DNA of 64,000 bases from Naegleria lovaniensis (GCF_003324165.1 NW_025407869.1:62001-126000), one strand, 5' to 3'; positions 44,403 through 55,091 are shown, numbered from the stretch's first letter. Translations and numbers: made by a program. The notes: generated from the letters alone by a model not told the origin.

Positions 44403-44904
44403 ATTTGGCATGTTGGCTTCAATCGTAATAAAGTTGGAGGAATTAAGGTATTATTCCTGTCACATGTCCAACACATGAATAAATTATACAAAATCTGACG
44501 GAGTTATTGATTCTTGCATGACAGGACATATGTTGTATCGTTCAACTTTACAGTGAATCTTCACTCACCATCATAGACTCTATCGGTTCAAATTAGTACT
44601 TTTGTATGCGGGCGGTCTCTAATATTCGTTGAGGGGCCAATTAACACAACGAATCTTTACGCCAGCATCATCCTCATTCCTGAAATCAGCTTTTTTGTAA
44701 GCCACTCTTTAAGACTCGAATACATTCACTCTCCCAATATCACATCAAAATACGAAGTACTTCTAACTGGCTATTCCTCTCATCATCAATTGATGACGCA
44801 TCATACAATTTGGAGTTTTCTATTTTGATGTGATGGATCGGCCAAGAAAGGATCGAACAACACCATCAATGCTCGAGAAGAAAAATCAAGAAGAAAAAAA
44901 AGGC
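44403..44904. other. intergenic
   Basis: About 500 bp following the myristoylated-protein gene. It includes AATAAA-like sequences just after the stop that may serve polyadenylation, then mixed-composition DNA with no convincing ORF, RNA gene or repeat. Confidence 0.4.
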
Positions 44905-45042
44905 TTAAACTCTCCACTCTCTGAAGTGTTGTTGCCGTTGCTTGGTTGTATTGATCGTCGTTGAAGCCTCTTGTGGATTGAAAACTCTCTCTTGATCAAC
45001 GTTAAGCTTGCGTATCTCTTCCATATACGAATTGATTTCCAT
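44905..45042 (-). CDS. possible 45-residue microprotein
   Basis: ATG at 45042 to TAA at 44905-44907: MEINSYMEEIRKLNVDQERV, then a polar stretch and a basic Gln/Arg-rich end (QRQQHFREWRV). The first 20 residues look like an amphipathic helix. The frame lies divergently to the Q-rich gene, whose ATG is 134 bp away. It is supported only by amino-acid composition; there is no homology. Confidence 0.35.
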   Translation of the reverse strand: MEINSYMEEIRKLNVDQERVFNPQEASTTINTTKQRQQHFREWRV

Positions 45043-45101
45043 TTTGTTGTTGTTTGCTGCGAACATTATTACGTCCTTCCTTGAAAGAACTCTTCCGTGT
45101 G

Positions 45102-45109
45102 TATAAATA
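45102..45109 (+). promoter_or_regulatory. TATA box
   Basis: TATAAATA, 67 bp upstream of ATG 45176 and followed by AGCAGATTCATTG, a plausible initiator spacing. It is the clearest TATA box in the window. Confidence 0.5.
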
Positions 45110-45175
45110 GCAGATTCATTGTTCCCACAAGCTCGCGCCCATCAACACGTGTACTCATTTCCAAACAACAAGAAA

Positions 45176-45895
45176 ATGATTCCTCACCACCACCATCATC
45201 ACAGCACTTCCGTTACCGATACCATTGACTTTTTCTCGGAACAATCTCCCTTCTATGCTGAGAGTATTCAAATTGCAAAGCAAGCCTATAAGAATAAGCC
45301 ACAGGCTTTGGTATTCCCACAACAAGTACAGCCCATCCATCAAGATCAACTCTCCCCTCTGAGAGAAGTTTCCTCTTGGTTTGATGATGAAAGCGAGTTG
45401 AATGAAACGGTCAATAAGAGTGCACCATCTCCAGTCAATCAGCCATTTGCTGTGCACGAGGATCAAGTATTCCTCGATGGAGGCAATTGTGATTTTGATA
45501 TGGACTTTTTCGATACAACCCCTGCTGTACAACAACCATCATCAAAGAAAGTCAAGTATGAACACCACCATGAGGTTTCGAGCTCTAATCCAGGACAACA
45601 GCAGCACTATTCGAATAGTTTGATGGAAGCATCGTCGTCAACACCTGCAGTGAAGCCTTCTTCGCAAGATAATTTGCTATCGATACTGCTCCGAGAACAA
45701 CAAAAACAAGGAGCAGAAATTACCGAATTGAAGCAAATGGTACACAATTTACAAGCACAAATCATGATGCATCCAATGTATCAACAACAGTTCATGCTCT
45801 ATCAACAACATCAGCAACAACAATATCAATTGTATCTGCAGCAACAACATCAACAACAAAATAATTCGCAACACCAACAACAAAACCATCAATAA
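45176..45895 (+). CDS. Gln/His-rich probable regulatory protein
   Basis: Single exon, 239 residues, starting at ATG 45176 (upstream in-frame codons have no ATG). It begins MIPHHHHHH; the middle is acidic and aromatic (SSWFDDESELNE, CDFDMDFFDTTP), like a transactivation region. A basic KKVKYEHHH follows, then a short coiled coil (LLSILLREQQKQGAEITELK) and a C-terminal Q run with interspersed Tyr, Met and His. The acidic/aromatic patches, short leucine-rich helix and polyQ tail suggest a transcriptional cofactor, but no DNA-binding domain is recognised. A TATA box lies upstream. Confidence 0.6.
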   Translation: MIPHHHHHHSTSVTDTIDFFSEQSPFYAESIQIAKQAYKNKPQALVFPQQVQPIHQDQLSPLREVSSWFDDESELNETVNKSAPSPVNQPFAVHEDQVFLDGGNCDFDMDFFDTTPAVQQPSSKKVKYEHHHEVSSSNPGQQQHYSNSLMEASSSTPAVKPSSQDNLLSILLREQQKQGAEITELKQMVHNLQAQIMMHPMYQQQFMLYQQHQQQQYQLYLQQQHQQQNNSQHQQQNHQ

Positions 45896-46259
45896 GAGCA
45901 CACTGACATATTAATATTTATTAACCCAGAAGTGGCTCGAAAGACAGCCATTCCAAATAAGGGGAGTGTACATTTTGCAACTTGTAAATTGTTGTTAATA
46001 TGTGGATGCTGTATTTGCTCACGACTGAACGAAATGCTTTTAGAATCATCATGAAAATACAAATCAGCTTGTGTGTCGATAGAGTATCGTATGCAGAAAC
46101 AACACCATCAATTTAACTCTAGGCAATGACATCCTGACAGCGCAAACTCGTATTGTGACTTAATTTATTCTCTCTACTAATGACTACTTGTAATATCAAG
46201 TGCCAATAAACTCAACAACAAATCGAAAGCAATTTGTGCTTCAAACATTTTCTTAAAAA
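45896..46259. other. intergenic
   Basis: About 360 bp between the Q-rich gene and the gamma-glutamylcyclotransferase-like gene. It is AT-rich with AATAAA near 46206. No feature is recognised. Confidence 0.4.
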
Positions 46260-46863
46260 ATGGCTTCACAACAAAATACCACCTCACCAACACGAGTATT
46301 TGTTTATGGAACTTTGAAGAAGGGCTTTGCCAATCATCAACACAAAATGCAACCCGAACGATATCAAAACTGTACTCTCATCTCAGCTCATGCAAAAACT
46401 CTTCACTCATTTCCTCTCATCATTGCTGGCGAGAGACACGTGCCCTATCTCATGGATTATGAAGGTGAGTCAGTAGACTTTAAAAATTTCAGTAACAATA
46501 TTAAGTTGATAGTAACTTGTTGTTTTATCAATCAAACAATTTCTTCAATGAATTACCTTTCTCTCAACAACAATAACCATAGGAAAGGGACATCAAATCC
46601 AAGGAGAAGTCTATGAAGTTCGGGATGAAGGACATCTTTTAGAGCTGGATCAATTTGAGGGATGTGATGTGGGCCATTATCGTCGCGTATTGATTGATAT
46701 TCTCATAGATCCAACAAAGAGCACTACCACCGAGAAGTGTTATGTTTATATGAGGAATAAACAAGAAGGTGATGATGAATTACTGAAACAGAAGGAAATG
46801 ATACCTTGTTTTACAGAAGAACATAATATGAATTATTCAAGAGCTTCGGAACATGTGGGGTAA
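46260..46863 (+). CDS. gamma-glutamylcyclotransferase-like (GGCT/AIG2 family) protein
   Basis: Two exons, 46260-46464 and 46583-46863; intron of 118 nt (GTGAGT...CATAG), phase 1; 161 residues. It begins with the family signature VFVYGTLKKGFANH (YGTL glycine loop binding the gamma-glutamyl moiety). Exon 2 has GHQIQGEVYEV and LLELDQFEGCDVGHYRR; the Glu in DQFEG is the family's catalytic acid. The fold size matches GGACT/AIG2-like enzymes, which release 5-oxoproline from gamma-glutamyl amines or peptides. HYRRVLIDIL and the later YVYMRN strand complete the barrel. Whether the substrate is a gamma-glutamyl amino acid or gamma-glutamyl-lysine cannot be told. Cytosolic, with no targeting signal. 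Confidence 0.88.
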
Positions 46864-47029
46864 TCATTATTTTGGTACTCATTCATTATTTATACTATAC
46901 TATAACAATAATATATTAATTATATCATTAATTTTGGAATAATAATCCATATATTTATTAATTTTAAAAAGAAAGCCTATTCCATGATCATCGTATTTGA
47001 AAAATTATTTGAGAAATTTAGATTAAAAA

Positions 47030-49196
47030 ATGAAGCAATTGCATAGCCGTTCAATAACCTCCAACAGCTCTCATTCTTCATCACGTGCATTTCTGTCTCC
47101 GACTGATCAGCAGAAAAAGGAAGGAACAATGGTACGAGAGACAAGTCATGAAAAATTTGGGTTTCATGCACTTTTAGAATTACCACATGAGATGATGTAT
47201 TCAATATTCAATTTTTTGAGTGTGCGAGAATGCTGCAACAATGTTTCGGCAGTGAATCGATGGTTTAAGTCAATGATTGACAAATATTTGAGTTCTGGCC
47301 AAGTGAGAGAATTGAATATTTGTAAAGAGGTATGATCATTATCAATTATCACAACACGAAATTGTAAAATGACACAATTGATATGCAATCAAAAAGGTGT
47401 ATCATTGCTCGTACATGAGGGAGAAAGAGGGTCTGATAACATCGGAAGAGTTATTCAATTTTTATTTTAGGACAAAGGAGGAGATGGATCGAATGAAACA
47501 TTTTCGATCATGTTTTATGAAATTACTGACTCGTGGAGTACACAGATTGATATTTGAAAAGCTAAAGGATTTTCCATTAGGATTACTGTATTGTGACAAG
47601 ATGAGTGAGAAGCTAAAGCCATGTAAAGGAAATAAGAAGGTTGTAAAACAGAGCAGTTCAACAAGACAACAATGTTTATTCAATGATTGTGAAACTTTTT
47701 GGAATTCGGTGAAATTTCTCAACATTGACTCATCTACATTCTGCAATTTCCCTAGAATGGGTTCTAATTTTGAAGACGACGGCAATGACGTGGAGCAAGT
47801 GACCGGATTGCAGCTTCTTTGCAAAATCGCTCCATTATTGAAAAATTTAGAGTCTCTTTCTCTCAAAAACTTACGTTTAATTACCGACGAAGACTTTGAG
47901 TTTATGCGAATATTTCTTCTCACAATTTTGAAAAACGGAGGCAATTTGAAAACATTAATTTTACAAAATACCGGACTTTTTGAGAGCAATGATTGGGATG
48001 GCATGTATGGAAATTGTAGCCATTTAGAACACTTGACCATTCATGAAAAACACTCACCATATACCTCATTTATTTTGAAATTAACTCATTTAAAATTTTT
48101 AGATCTGTTCCATGTGAAGGATGTGAACATGGCATTACTTTTCGAGAGGTTACCAATTATGGAACACGTTTCTATTCGCCATTCTACCTTGTGTGGATTT
48201 GATTGTGCAACTCTCATAGATTGCTCTTGTATAGCTTCTCGATTGAAATCACTCGACATTCAACAATGTAGCATTTACTCTGAAGGCAATAGTGCAGATA
48301 CATCGTTGATAGTACCATCAACAATGACTTGCACCTTGTTGGATCTCATTAGTTTTAAATATTTGGAAAAATTTGTTTTTACTCAAATTTCATACATGGA
48401 TGAGATGAAAGATTTTAGAGATTCACAAACTCTCTTTGATAGCGCCATTGAACGTTTGAATAGTGATCACATGCACGTATTATGTTTGGATGGATTAACG
48501 AATATCAAGTCTTTGGATATGCTATTCAAATTTAGAAATCTGGAAACTTTGCATTTACATGGAACTTCACTGAACCATTTGTCACTGCTGAGAATACTGG
48601 TCCACTTTCCGAAATTACAAAACTATTCTGTTGATGGACTTGACATTACAGGCAAAGAATTTGACCAATTTTTATTACATGAATTAGCATCCTATGATTG
48701 TAGCAGAACATTGCGATCGTTGAATATTGAACGATGGTCTACCTATGATCCTTTACCACAAACATGTCAAACATTTCATGCGTTTCAATTTGATTCCATT
48801 CCTACTCTGCCAAAACTTGAATATTTAAAACTTGTAGGATTTTGTGTTGGAAATGAAAGGGTCTATTTGAACAGTAATCAAGAGCTTGGAGATTTGAAAC
48901 AAAGAATTCATGTGAAATGTCCATTGTTGTCCACGTTTATAGTTTCCTCAGTTTCAAATGACAGATCTAATTTCAAGTATTTAAAACCGTCCAATTCTAC
49001 TACGTTGCAAACAGAAAGCTTTGAGCAAGTATCCATCACTTATCCCTTACTGCATTTTGAATTTTGGAAGAACTCTCAAGTCACTGCCAATGTACAGCAC
49101 AGGGCACATTCAAATGGCAGCAGAAGTGGGAAAAAGAAGCAACAACATCAGTCATTCGTTCCAGGCTTCAATAAGGGCAGAAAAAAGAAGTATTGA
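47030..49196 (+). CDS. F-box / leucine-rich repeat protein
   Basis: Two exons, 47030-47329 and 47397-49196; intron of 67 nt, phase 0; 699 residues. After a Ser-rich start, residues about 49-85 form an F-box (LLELPHEMMYSIFNFLSVRE followed by a CNNVSAVNRWFKSMI helix), which binds Skp1 in SCF ubiquitin ligases. The remainder has irregular leucine-rich repeats (LESLSLKNLRLI, LKTLILQNTGLF, LKFLDLFHVKDV, LKSLDIQQCSIY, LETLHLHGTSLN) as the likely substrate-binding surface, and ends in a basic tail (GSRSGKKKQQ, GRKKKY). It probably acts as an SCF substrate receptor; substrate unknown. It converges with the hydrolase at 49243. Confidence 0.85.
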
Positions 49197-49242
49197 CAAC
49201 TTGATATGATTTTTAAAACATGTATTCCTGCTAATTGCTTCA

Positions 49243-50583
49243 CTACTGTTTCTCAGAAAACACTTCTTGAACAAGTGCCATTTCATCAATCTCCTCAAGA
49301 GTAGCTGGTTTGAATTTTGGCTTCTGATCACGGTCAATAAGTACCGCCCGCACTCCCTCAAGAAAATCATGTCTCACAGTGAGATGTGTGCATAAAATTT
49401 TATCCATGTCCAATACTTGTTTCAAAGAGTTTGACTTTTTACCACGATTCAAGGCTTCAAACGTTACCAATAGAGATGTTGGAGATGCTCTCTTCTCAAA
49501 TAGTTCAAGAATTGATTGAATAAAAACAATGTCAGCATCACAACGAGAAGGGTGCTGCTCTATATAAAGCCTCAAATTTCTAAAGACATCTTTGACGCTC
49601 TTTGCATTCTCCTCTCCAAAACAATAATCAATTACTCTTCGATATCGATCAAGAATGCCAAATTTAACATTTGAACTTCGTGCTTCTTTCTCATATTTGG
49701 AAATGAATTGTGTCAATTCTTTCAGCACGGTAGTAAAATCTCCATTCGTCGAAGATGACTTGAATACAGTATAAATGTCATGCGCTAATTTTTTGAAATG
49801 TTCTTCCTTATCAATAATATGTGTCACAAGTTTACAATAGAGAGCATCATGGGCTTTAAGTTTCTCTCCAGTTAATCCAATATATCTTGCAATGGCCATG
49901 TTAGGACAAGATTGTGTTAAAAACCATGAAGCTCCAATATCTGGATAGAGCCCAATAAAAACCTCTGGCATTGCAAATACATATCTCTGCTCATTGGCAA
50001 CTCTTAAATTTGTACTGATACTTATTCCAACTCCTCCTCCCATTGTAATTCCATTTAACATGGATACTATTGGTTTCTTTTTACAAAATTCATAAATAAA
50101 ATGATTGAGTGCAAACTCTTCTGTGAAAAATACTTTGGCAATTCCCTTTCTCAAATCCTTAATGTCTCCTCCTGCACAAAATGCCTTTTCATTCGAACTA
50201 GATAACATGACAAAATGTACATTTGAATCTTCGAGAGCTTGTTCCAAAATTTTGGTTAATTTTCTAATCATGGTTAATGAGAGAGCATTAAAACTTTTAG
50301 GTCGATTGAGTGTAATTCTAAGACAATGATTTTCTTGATTAAAATCGGTAAAAACAACATTGGAATCATTCTCCGAATGACTTGTCTGATTTCCATTGAT
50401 GATATGTTGTTGTCCAAGAGTTGTTCCGACATAATGATGAGACTCCAACACTCGTCCCGATGTTTCATAACGTTCCAGCCATGAGCTACTACATTTTGTC
50501 ATGTCATACATATCATCATCTCTCTCTGGGAATACATGTTGAGAAAGTTGAAGCATTCGTCGCAAGTGATGATGAGCGCGCAT
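49243..50583 (-). CDS. HIBCH: 3-hydroxyisobutyryl-CoA hydrolase, mitochondrial
   Basis: Hydrolyses 3-hydroxyisobutyryl-CoA in valine degradation. Single exon, 446 residues from the first ATG (50583); the frame is open further upstream but without ATG. The start, MRAHHHLRRMLQLSQHVF, is basic and amphipathic, a good mitochondrial presequence. The crotonase fold shows LNRPKSFNALSLTMIRKL, AFCAGGDIKDL (oxyanion hole), MLNGITMGGGVGIS (second oxyanion Gly), and VFAMPEVFIGLYPDIGASWF. The Glu in MPE and the Asp in PDIGAS are the HIBCH-type acids that separate this group from enoyl-CoA hydratases. The C-terminal extension ending RAVLIDRDQKPKFKPATLEE is also typical. About 170 bp separate it from the Zn2Cys6 gene. 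Confidence 0.92.
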   Translation of the reverse strand: MRAHHHLRRMLQLSQHVFPERDDDMYDMTKCSSSWLERYETSGRVLESHHYVGTTLGQQHIINGNQTSHSENDSNVVFTDFNQENHCLRITLNRPKSFNALSLTMIRKLTKILEQALEDSNVHFVMLSSSNEKAFCAGGDIKDLRKGIAKVFFTEEFALNHFIYEFCKKKPIVSMLNGITMGGGVGISISTNLRVANEQRYVFAMPEVFIGLYPDIGASWFLTQSCPNMAIARYIGLTGEKLKAHDALYCKLVTHIIDKEEHFKKLAHDIYTVFKSSSTNGDFTTVLKELTQFISKYEKEARSSNVKFGILDRYRRVIDYCFGEENAKSVKDVFRNLRLYIEQHPSRCDADIVFIQSILELFEKRASPTSLLVTFEALNRGKKSNSLKQVLDMDKILCTHLTVRHDFLEGVRAVLIDRDQKPKFKPATLEEIDEMALVQEVFSEKQ

Positions 50584-50749
50584 TTTTTTGTCTTGTTCGG
50601 AACCAAACTTTATAAAAAATTGAGATTCAAAGTTTTTTCTCCGTCCCTTTGGAAGCCAATTTTTCAAATTTCCTAGTTCGAGCGAATGCTAGCTCTTTGT
50701 GCTCCATTTCCAATACATTACAACACGTGTTTATTGTTCAAAGAGATGA

Positions 50750-52990
50750 TTAGAGCTTTGTGGCAACTGAAATGTGTGTGGAAATATATCTTGGAAGAAT
50801 TCCTTGAGCATTTCGAATGACATATGCTTGCATGTATCCTTCAATTTGTTCTCTAGGGATGGAATTGTCCTTCTTTGTTGAGTGATCGACATATTTCTGC
50901 ATTTTGATACTTTTAGCAACAAAGTCAGATCTACAACTGAACACTTGTTTGAGATCTGGGTCATGATCCATATCCAAGATGGAGGAGAAATTAATTTGAA
51001 GATTATCTGAAAGACTTGGCACTCCAAACACTGTGAAAAAGTTCTTGTTTGCAGAAAATAAAACTCCATTCAATTTCCAAATAGCCACACACATGATTGT
51101 ATCAGCTTCACCAGAAGGTAAATGGACACAACCTGAGCACTTGTCTGGATCCTCTAACTGATTCTTGTTGAGTATGCAAGTATTGACAGCATTGGAAATT
51201 GGAGATGTGCTCTCCAAAGTAAATGACGTGCTTTGAGAAAGTGCACCATCAGATCCTTGGTGAACTTCAGAAAGCATGACATTTCCGCCTGGTGATGTTG
51301 TAGGAATTGATGAAGAGGAAGCACCAGTAATGACATTATTTTCTTCAATATAGCCATCATCAGAAACGTTACTATTGAACAATGCAAAATAATCGTCGAT
51401 AATGTCAACATTGTTGCTAGGTCTTCTAAAGAATCCAATAAATTCGTCCTCTGCTCCATCTTCTTCCTTTTCAATACCGTCACTCTTACCATCGTCATTT
51501 TGGTTATTATCGCTCGATTTTTGATCTGCATTTGTTGATTTTGTTGCATGATTGTGATTCGACTGTGAATCATTTAATGTAAGCGATGGATCATGAACAG
51601 TTGGAACAGGAGTTGCTACCGGAACAGGAGTAGAAACGGAGTGATGACCGAGGGGAGTGGCTGCTGTTGGAGTTGGTGGACCAAGCAAACCCTCCAAAGA
51701 ACTTGATGAATAGGTTCTATTGATCAAGTGGGAATGAGCATTTGGAGAGGCAAGGCTCGAAGTATTTACAGAAGGAAGTAATGATGGAGATTGAGCTGAA
51801 AGTGTCGAAGGTGGAGGCAATAGATAATGTGGTGAAGTGACTTTCTCTGAGGAATGCAATGATGAAGTGTGTGACAACAAGGCTTGATTGCCAGAAATTA
51901 AATTTTGTGTAAGGGAAGGATCCAGGGAGCCTGTAGTGTCCAATTTCTGTAGAGCCTGTAACAAAATTTGTTGTTGCATCATCACACTATTCAATAGAGC
52001 TAAATGGGATTGAGGAGAAATCGATGATGACGAAGGAGCTCTGGATGCACTGTCTGTAAAGATGTCGGAAGGAGAGCCAATGAGTGAGGATGGAGGTGGT
52101 AATAAGGCTCCTCCTCTCTGATTATTGGCTCCGTTGTTGCTGGAGCTTACTGGATGATAAGAATGAAATGGAGACCCTGAGGATCCACCAGAATGTTGTG
52201 ACATTGAAGGAGAGCTCAGTTTGGCACTGTTTGGAGGTGGAAAGAGTGGATGATGTAAGGATTGATAGTGAGCACTTTGGGCAGCGGGAGCTCCTGATGT
52301 CCACGAATAGAATGTTGCATTTCCAATATTATTATTGTTGTTGTAACGTGAAGGTGAGTCTGTTGCTGTTGGTTTTGTTTGTGGTTTTAGTGAGCTATTT
52401 GATGCTGGGTTATTGGCTCCATCTGTTGTGTTGCTTGTTGAGGAATTTGAGGCGTTTGTCTTTCTCTTATTGTTCCTAGGTTCCACATCGAGACAAGTTG
52501 CTTCGAGACCCAACGAAACACATCGTTTGCATGGGCGAACATCATCACATCCAGCATGACTTTTGTGACAATTAATGCATGCTCTCTTCACTTGTTTTCT
52601 CTTTTTTTTCTTTTTTGGGGATTCTGGGTCATCATTAGAATTTGTTTGTTGCTGTTGTGATGGTTGGTGATTATTGACATCTCCATTACTCTTGTTGGTA
52701 GCTGTGGACTGTCTTCGTTTTTTAACAGGCTTTTCGGGTTGTACATTGGCTGTTGTTGCAATAGGAATGCTATTGATCGGATTCGAAGAAGTAGTAGTAC
52801 TTGGATTGTTGTTGCTGGAAGGAGCAAATGGAGGAATCAATCCTGGATGAAAATTAGGCTGATAGGAGGCTTGGGAATGGTGATGATGATGTTGTGGAAC
52901 GGTCGGCATTGAAAAATTGCTGTTATCAGATACGGAAGCATGCTCCTCTCTTTTATAGGACTCCATGAACGGAGGAAGTAATGGTTGCAT
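50750..52990 (-). CDS. Zn(II)2Cys6 binuclear-cluster transcription factor
   Basis: Single exon, 746 residues. Around residues 135-170 a Lys/Arg-rich stretch leads into KRACINCHKSHAGCDDVRPC, then KRCVSLGLEATC: the six cysteines of a Gal4-type zinc cluster, C-x2-C-x6-C-x5-C-x2-C-x8-C. Long Ser/Asn/Pro/Gln-rich regions fill the middle. The C-terminal ~130 residues look folded (CVAIWKLNGVLFSANKNFFT) and resemble the PAS-like domain found after the cluster in fungal ERT1/AcuK-type regulators of gluconeogenesis and non-fermentable carbon use. A nuclear DNA-binding role is firm; a metabolic role is only suggested. Zn2Cys6 factors are abundant in Fungi and rare but known in some amoebae. Confidence 0.85.
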   Translation of the reverse strand: MQPLLPPFMESYKREEHASVSDNSNFSMPTVPQHHHHHSQASYQPNFHPGLIPPFAPSSNNNPSTTTSSNPINSIPIATTANVQPEKPVKKRRQSTATNKSNGDVNNHQPSQQQQTNSNDDPESPKKKKKRKQVKRACINCHKSHAGCDDVRPCKRCVSLGLEATCLDVEPRNNKRKTNASNSSTSNTTDGANNPASNSSLKPQTKPTATDSPSRYNNNNNIGNATFYSWTSGAPAAQSAHYQSLHHPLFPPPNSAKLSSPSMSQHSGGSSGSPFHSYHPVSSSNNGANNQRGGALLPPPSSLIGSPSDIFTDSASRAPSSSSISPQSHLALLNSVMMQQQILLQALQKLDTTGSLDPSLTQNLISGNQALLSHTSSLHSSEKVTSPHYLLPPPSTLSAQSPSLLPSVNTSSLASPNAHSHLINRTYSSSSLEGLLGPPTPTAATPLGHHSVSTPVPVATPVPTVHDPSLTLNDSQSNHNHATKSTNADQKSSDNNQNDDGKSDGIEKEEDGAEDEFIGFFRRPSNNVDIIDDYFALFNSNVSDDGYIEENNVITGASSSSIPTTSPGGNVMLSEVHQGSDGALSQSTSFTLESTSPISNAVNTCILNKNQLEDPDKCSGCVHLPSGEADTIMCVAIWKLNGVLFSANKNFFTVFGVPSLSDNLQINFSSILDMDHDPDLKQVFSCRSDFVAKSIKMQKYVDHSTKKDNSIPREQIEGYMQAYVIRNAQGILPRYISTHISVATKL

Positions 52991-53864
52991 CTTTTGGAAA
53001 TTATTATTATTAATGGTGGAGTTTCAATGAATTGGAGAAAATTGAATGATATTAATATGGGCGAGTATAGAGGGCACGATTTTAAAAAGATTTCAAAATT
53101 GTTGATGTGATGATGGAAAATGAAAGGATACCACAACAACAAGGATTCCTAAAATCGGATTTTGTGAAACCTTCCACAAAGAAGTAAAAATCGTGTTTGG
53201 AAATGGAATACGGCGTTCTTGGACTATGATCTGAAATTCCAATGAATCCGGCCAAAACTACGGAGTGTGGAGTTGATGTGGTCCTAAGGAGCTGCTGGGA
53301 GATGGATTTTTTTGAGTTTATTGTTCGTTAAAAAATCTCGTATGATAGATGGGAATGACAAGACACAGGGAATGGCATGACTGCACAGGAAGGTATCAGC
53401 GAGTAATTCTCATGCATCATTCCGAAAACATTAAATTGCCATGAAGACGTCTACTGGGTATCTCGCATTTCAATTGCTGTAGCTTTCTATCAATGTTTAG
53501 GTGTCAATTTAACATGGGATTGGATTTAAATACATACCATTATTGAGAAGTAAGGAAAGCAATGAAGGTCCTTCAATAGTGTAAAGACAGTGAAAATCAA
53601 ATGATTGAAGACCTTTGCTCGAACGATTAAGTTGAATTTTCAACTGGCGCCCAAACTGACCGTTTCTTTTCAAAATCAAAAACGTTACACAAATTTTTGA
53701 AAAAAACAATACAGCATAAAAAAATTGGCAGCCAAAACACTCTCTCATGCCATTGGCTGGATAAGAGCTCTTAACGTTATATCATCGAATCAACTCGACA
53801 ACATTTTCATCTCTATTGTGAATTTTCATATTCTGTACATCTTCATCCTCCACACATATCATCC
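52991..53864. other. divergent intergenic region
   Basis: About 870 bp between the Zn2Cys6 factor and the MTFR-like gene, holding both promoters. One minus-strand frame (53748-53509) is open for 79 codons but its composition is unconvincing. No TATA box, RNA gene or repeat is clear. Confidence 0.45.
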
Positions 53865-55091
53865 ATGAATAAAAGCCAATCAAAAACTGGTTCCGTATCA
53901 TCATCATCCTCTCCTGCCATGGGAGAACGAGTGTTTCTCTTTCTATGGGCCTTCCTCTCCAACACTCGAGACTGGATCATGGAGTACACTCATGATGTGT
54001 TCAACGCCATCACACAAAACTATGACGAGAAAACATTGAAAGAAATGAAAGAACGGAAACGAAGAAAGAAGGCTTATTTGCAACGACTCAAGCATCAGAT
54101 GGGATACTTTACTCCCGAGAGAAAGACTAAATCTCAGCAAGGAGGCCCAAATTCATCTCCTCTCGAACCATTGGACTCGATCAGCAAGATGGAAGATTTG
54201 GAATCCCAATTAATGATGCTCAAGGAACAAATTGCCATGGTTGCACGAGCTGAAAAGCAACAACAAACAAATTCTAATGCATCCTCATCGTTATTGGGAG
54301 GAGGAGGCAGCTCATCGGAATTGTCTTCACGAAGAAAGAAGACCAAGTCAAGTAGTAGTAGTAGGAATCACAATGCAGCAGAAAGTGCCATGATGAGCAG
54401 TAGTAACATTCCACCTCCTCCACCCATGTCATCATCGTTTGTGGGCACAAAAACCGTTTGCACTTCTTCTAACATTCCACCTCCACCTCCAGTGATGACG
54501 AGTAATATTCCACCTCCACCACCCATCATGATGACTCCTTCAAAGAGTTTTGGAGTTGCCAAGCCCATTCAGACACAATCCAATGACATTGTGCACTCTT
54601 CCTCACATGACGATGAACATGACACTGCTTCAATATTGACTGCCAAGCCAAAGAATTCACAACCACTCAAGCACAGCATGTCCATTGCCGACTTGATTAA
54701 GAATAGTGGAAGTGTAAAATTGAGACCTATTCAAAAGAGTCCAGGAGGTACTCCAATGAGAAAGAGCACATCCAATATTCAAGGAGAATTGTTTGCTGCC
54801 ATTAAGAACAAGTTCAGTAGTGTGCATAAATTACAGAAACAAGATTGTGAGGATGAGTCAGATGTGGAATCTAGCTCAAGCTTTACATGCTCTCCTGTAA
54901 AACAACAACAACAACCAACAAAACCTTTGACAAGCTCGTCTCCAATGGTTAAAAGTCAAGCAAAAATTGCATCATCGACAGCTGTTTCATACACCACAAC
55001 AACGAACGATTTGTTGGACAAGGAGAACTTGAGCCCACAAACTAAATTTGCAATGGCTAGACGTAATATTGCTAAACTTTTCGAAAAGTAA
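53865..55091 (+). CDS. mitochondrial fission regulator (MTFR)-like proline-rich protein
   Basis: Single exon, 408 residues. The N-terminus has an aromatic helix (GERVFLFLWAFLSNTRDWIM) that may insert in or peel along a membrane, then basic helices and a short coiled coil (MEDLESQLMMLKEQIAMVAR). Three IPPPPP blocks follow, which are profilin/EVH1-type ligands. At about residues 272-300, IADLIKNSGSVKLRPIQKSP continues GGTPMRK. This matches the LKD..KVKLR.v.rSPGGtP block of MTFR1/MTFR2 proteins, which promote mitochondrial fission and lie near actin regulators. A basic helix (FAAIKNKFSSVHKL) follows, as in that family. The match is one short block plus domain order, so the assignment is tentative; a general actin-nucleation cofactor is the alternative. 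Confidence 0.55.
   Translation: MNKSQSKTGSVSSSSSPAMGERVFLFLWAFLSNTRDWIMEYTHDVFNAITQNYDEKTLKEMKERKRRKKAYLQRLKHQMGYFTPERKTKSQQGGPNSSPLEPLDSISKMEDLESQLMMLKEQIAMVARAEKQQQTNSNASSSLLGGGGSSSELSSRRKKTKSSSSSRNHNAAESAMMSSSNIPPPPPMSSSFVGTKTVCTSSNIPPPPPVMTSNIPPPPPIMMTPSKSFGVAKPIQTQSNDIVHSSSHDDEHDTASILTAKPKNSQPLKHSMSIADLIKNSGSVKLRPIQKSPGGTPMRKSTSNIQGELFAAIKNKFSSVHKLQKQDCEDESDVESSSSFTCSPVKQQQQPTKPLTSSSPMVKSQAKIASSTAVSYTTTTNDLLDKENLSPQTKFAMARRNIAKLFEK

Noticed and set aside
53509-53748. 79-codon minus-strand ORF in the divergent spacer
   Set aside because: First codon is not in a good context, composition is mixed hydrophobic/polar without pattern, and no splice partners were found.
53865-55091. Formin or WASP identity for the poly-Pro protein
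   Set aside because: No FH2, WH2 or acidic tail motif was found; only the IPPPPP blocks are shared.
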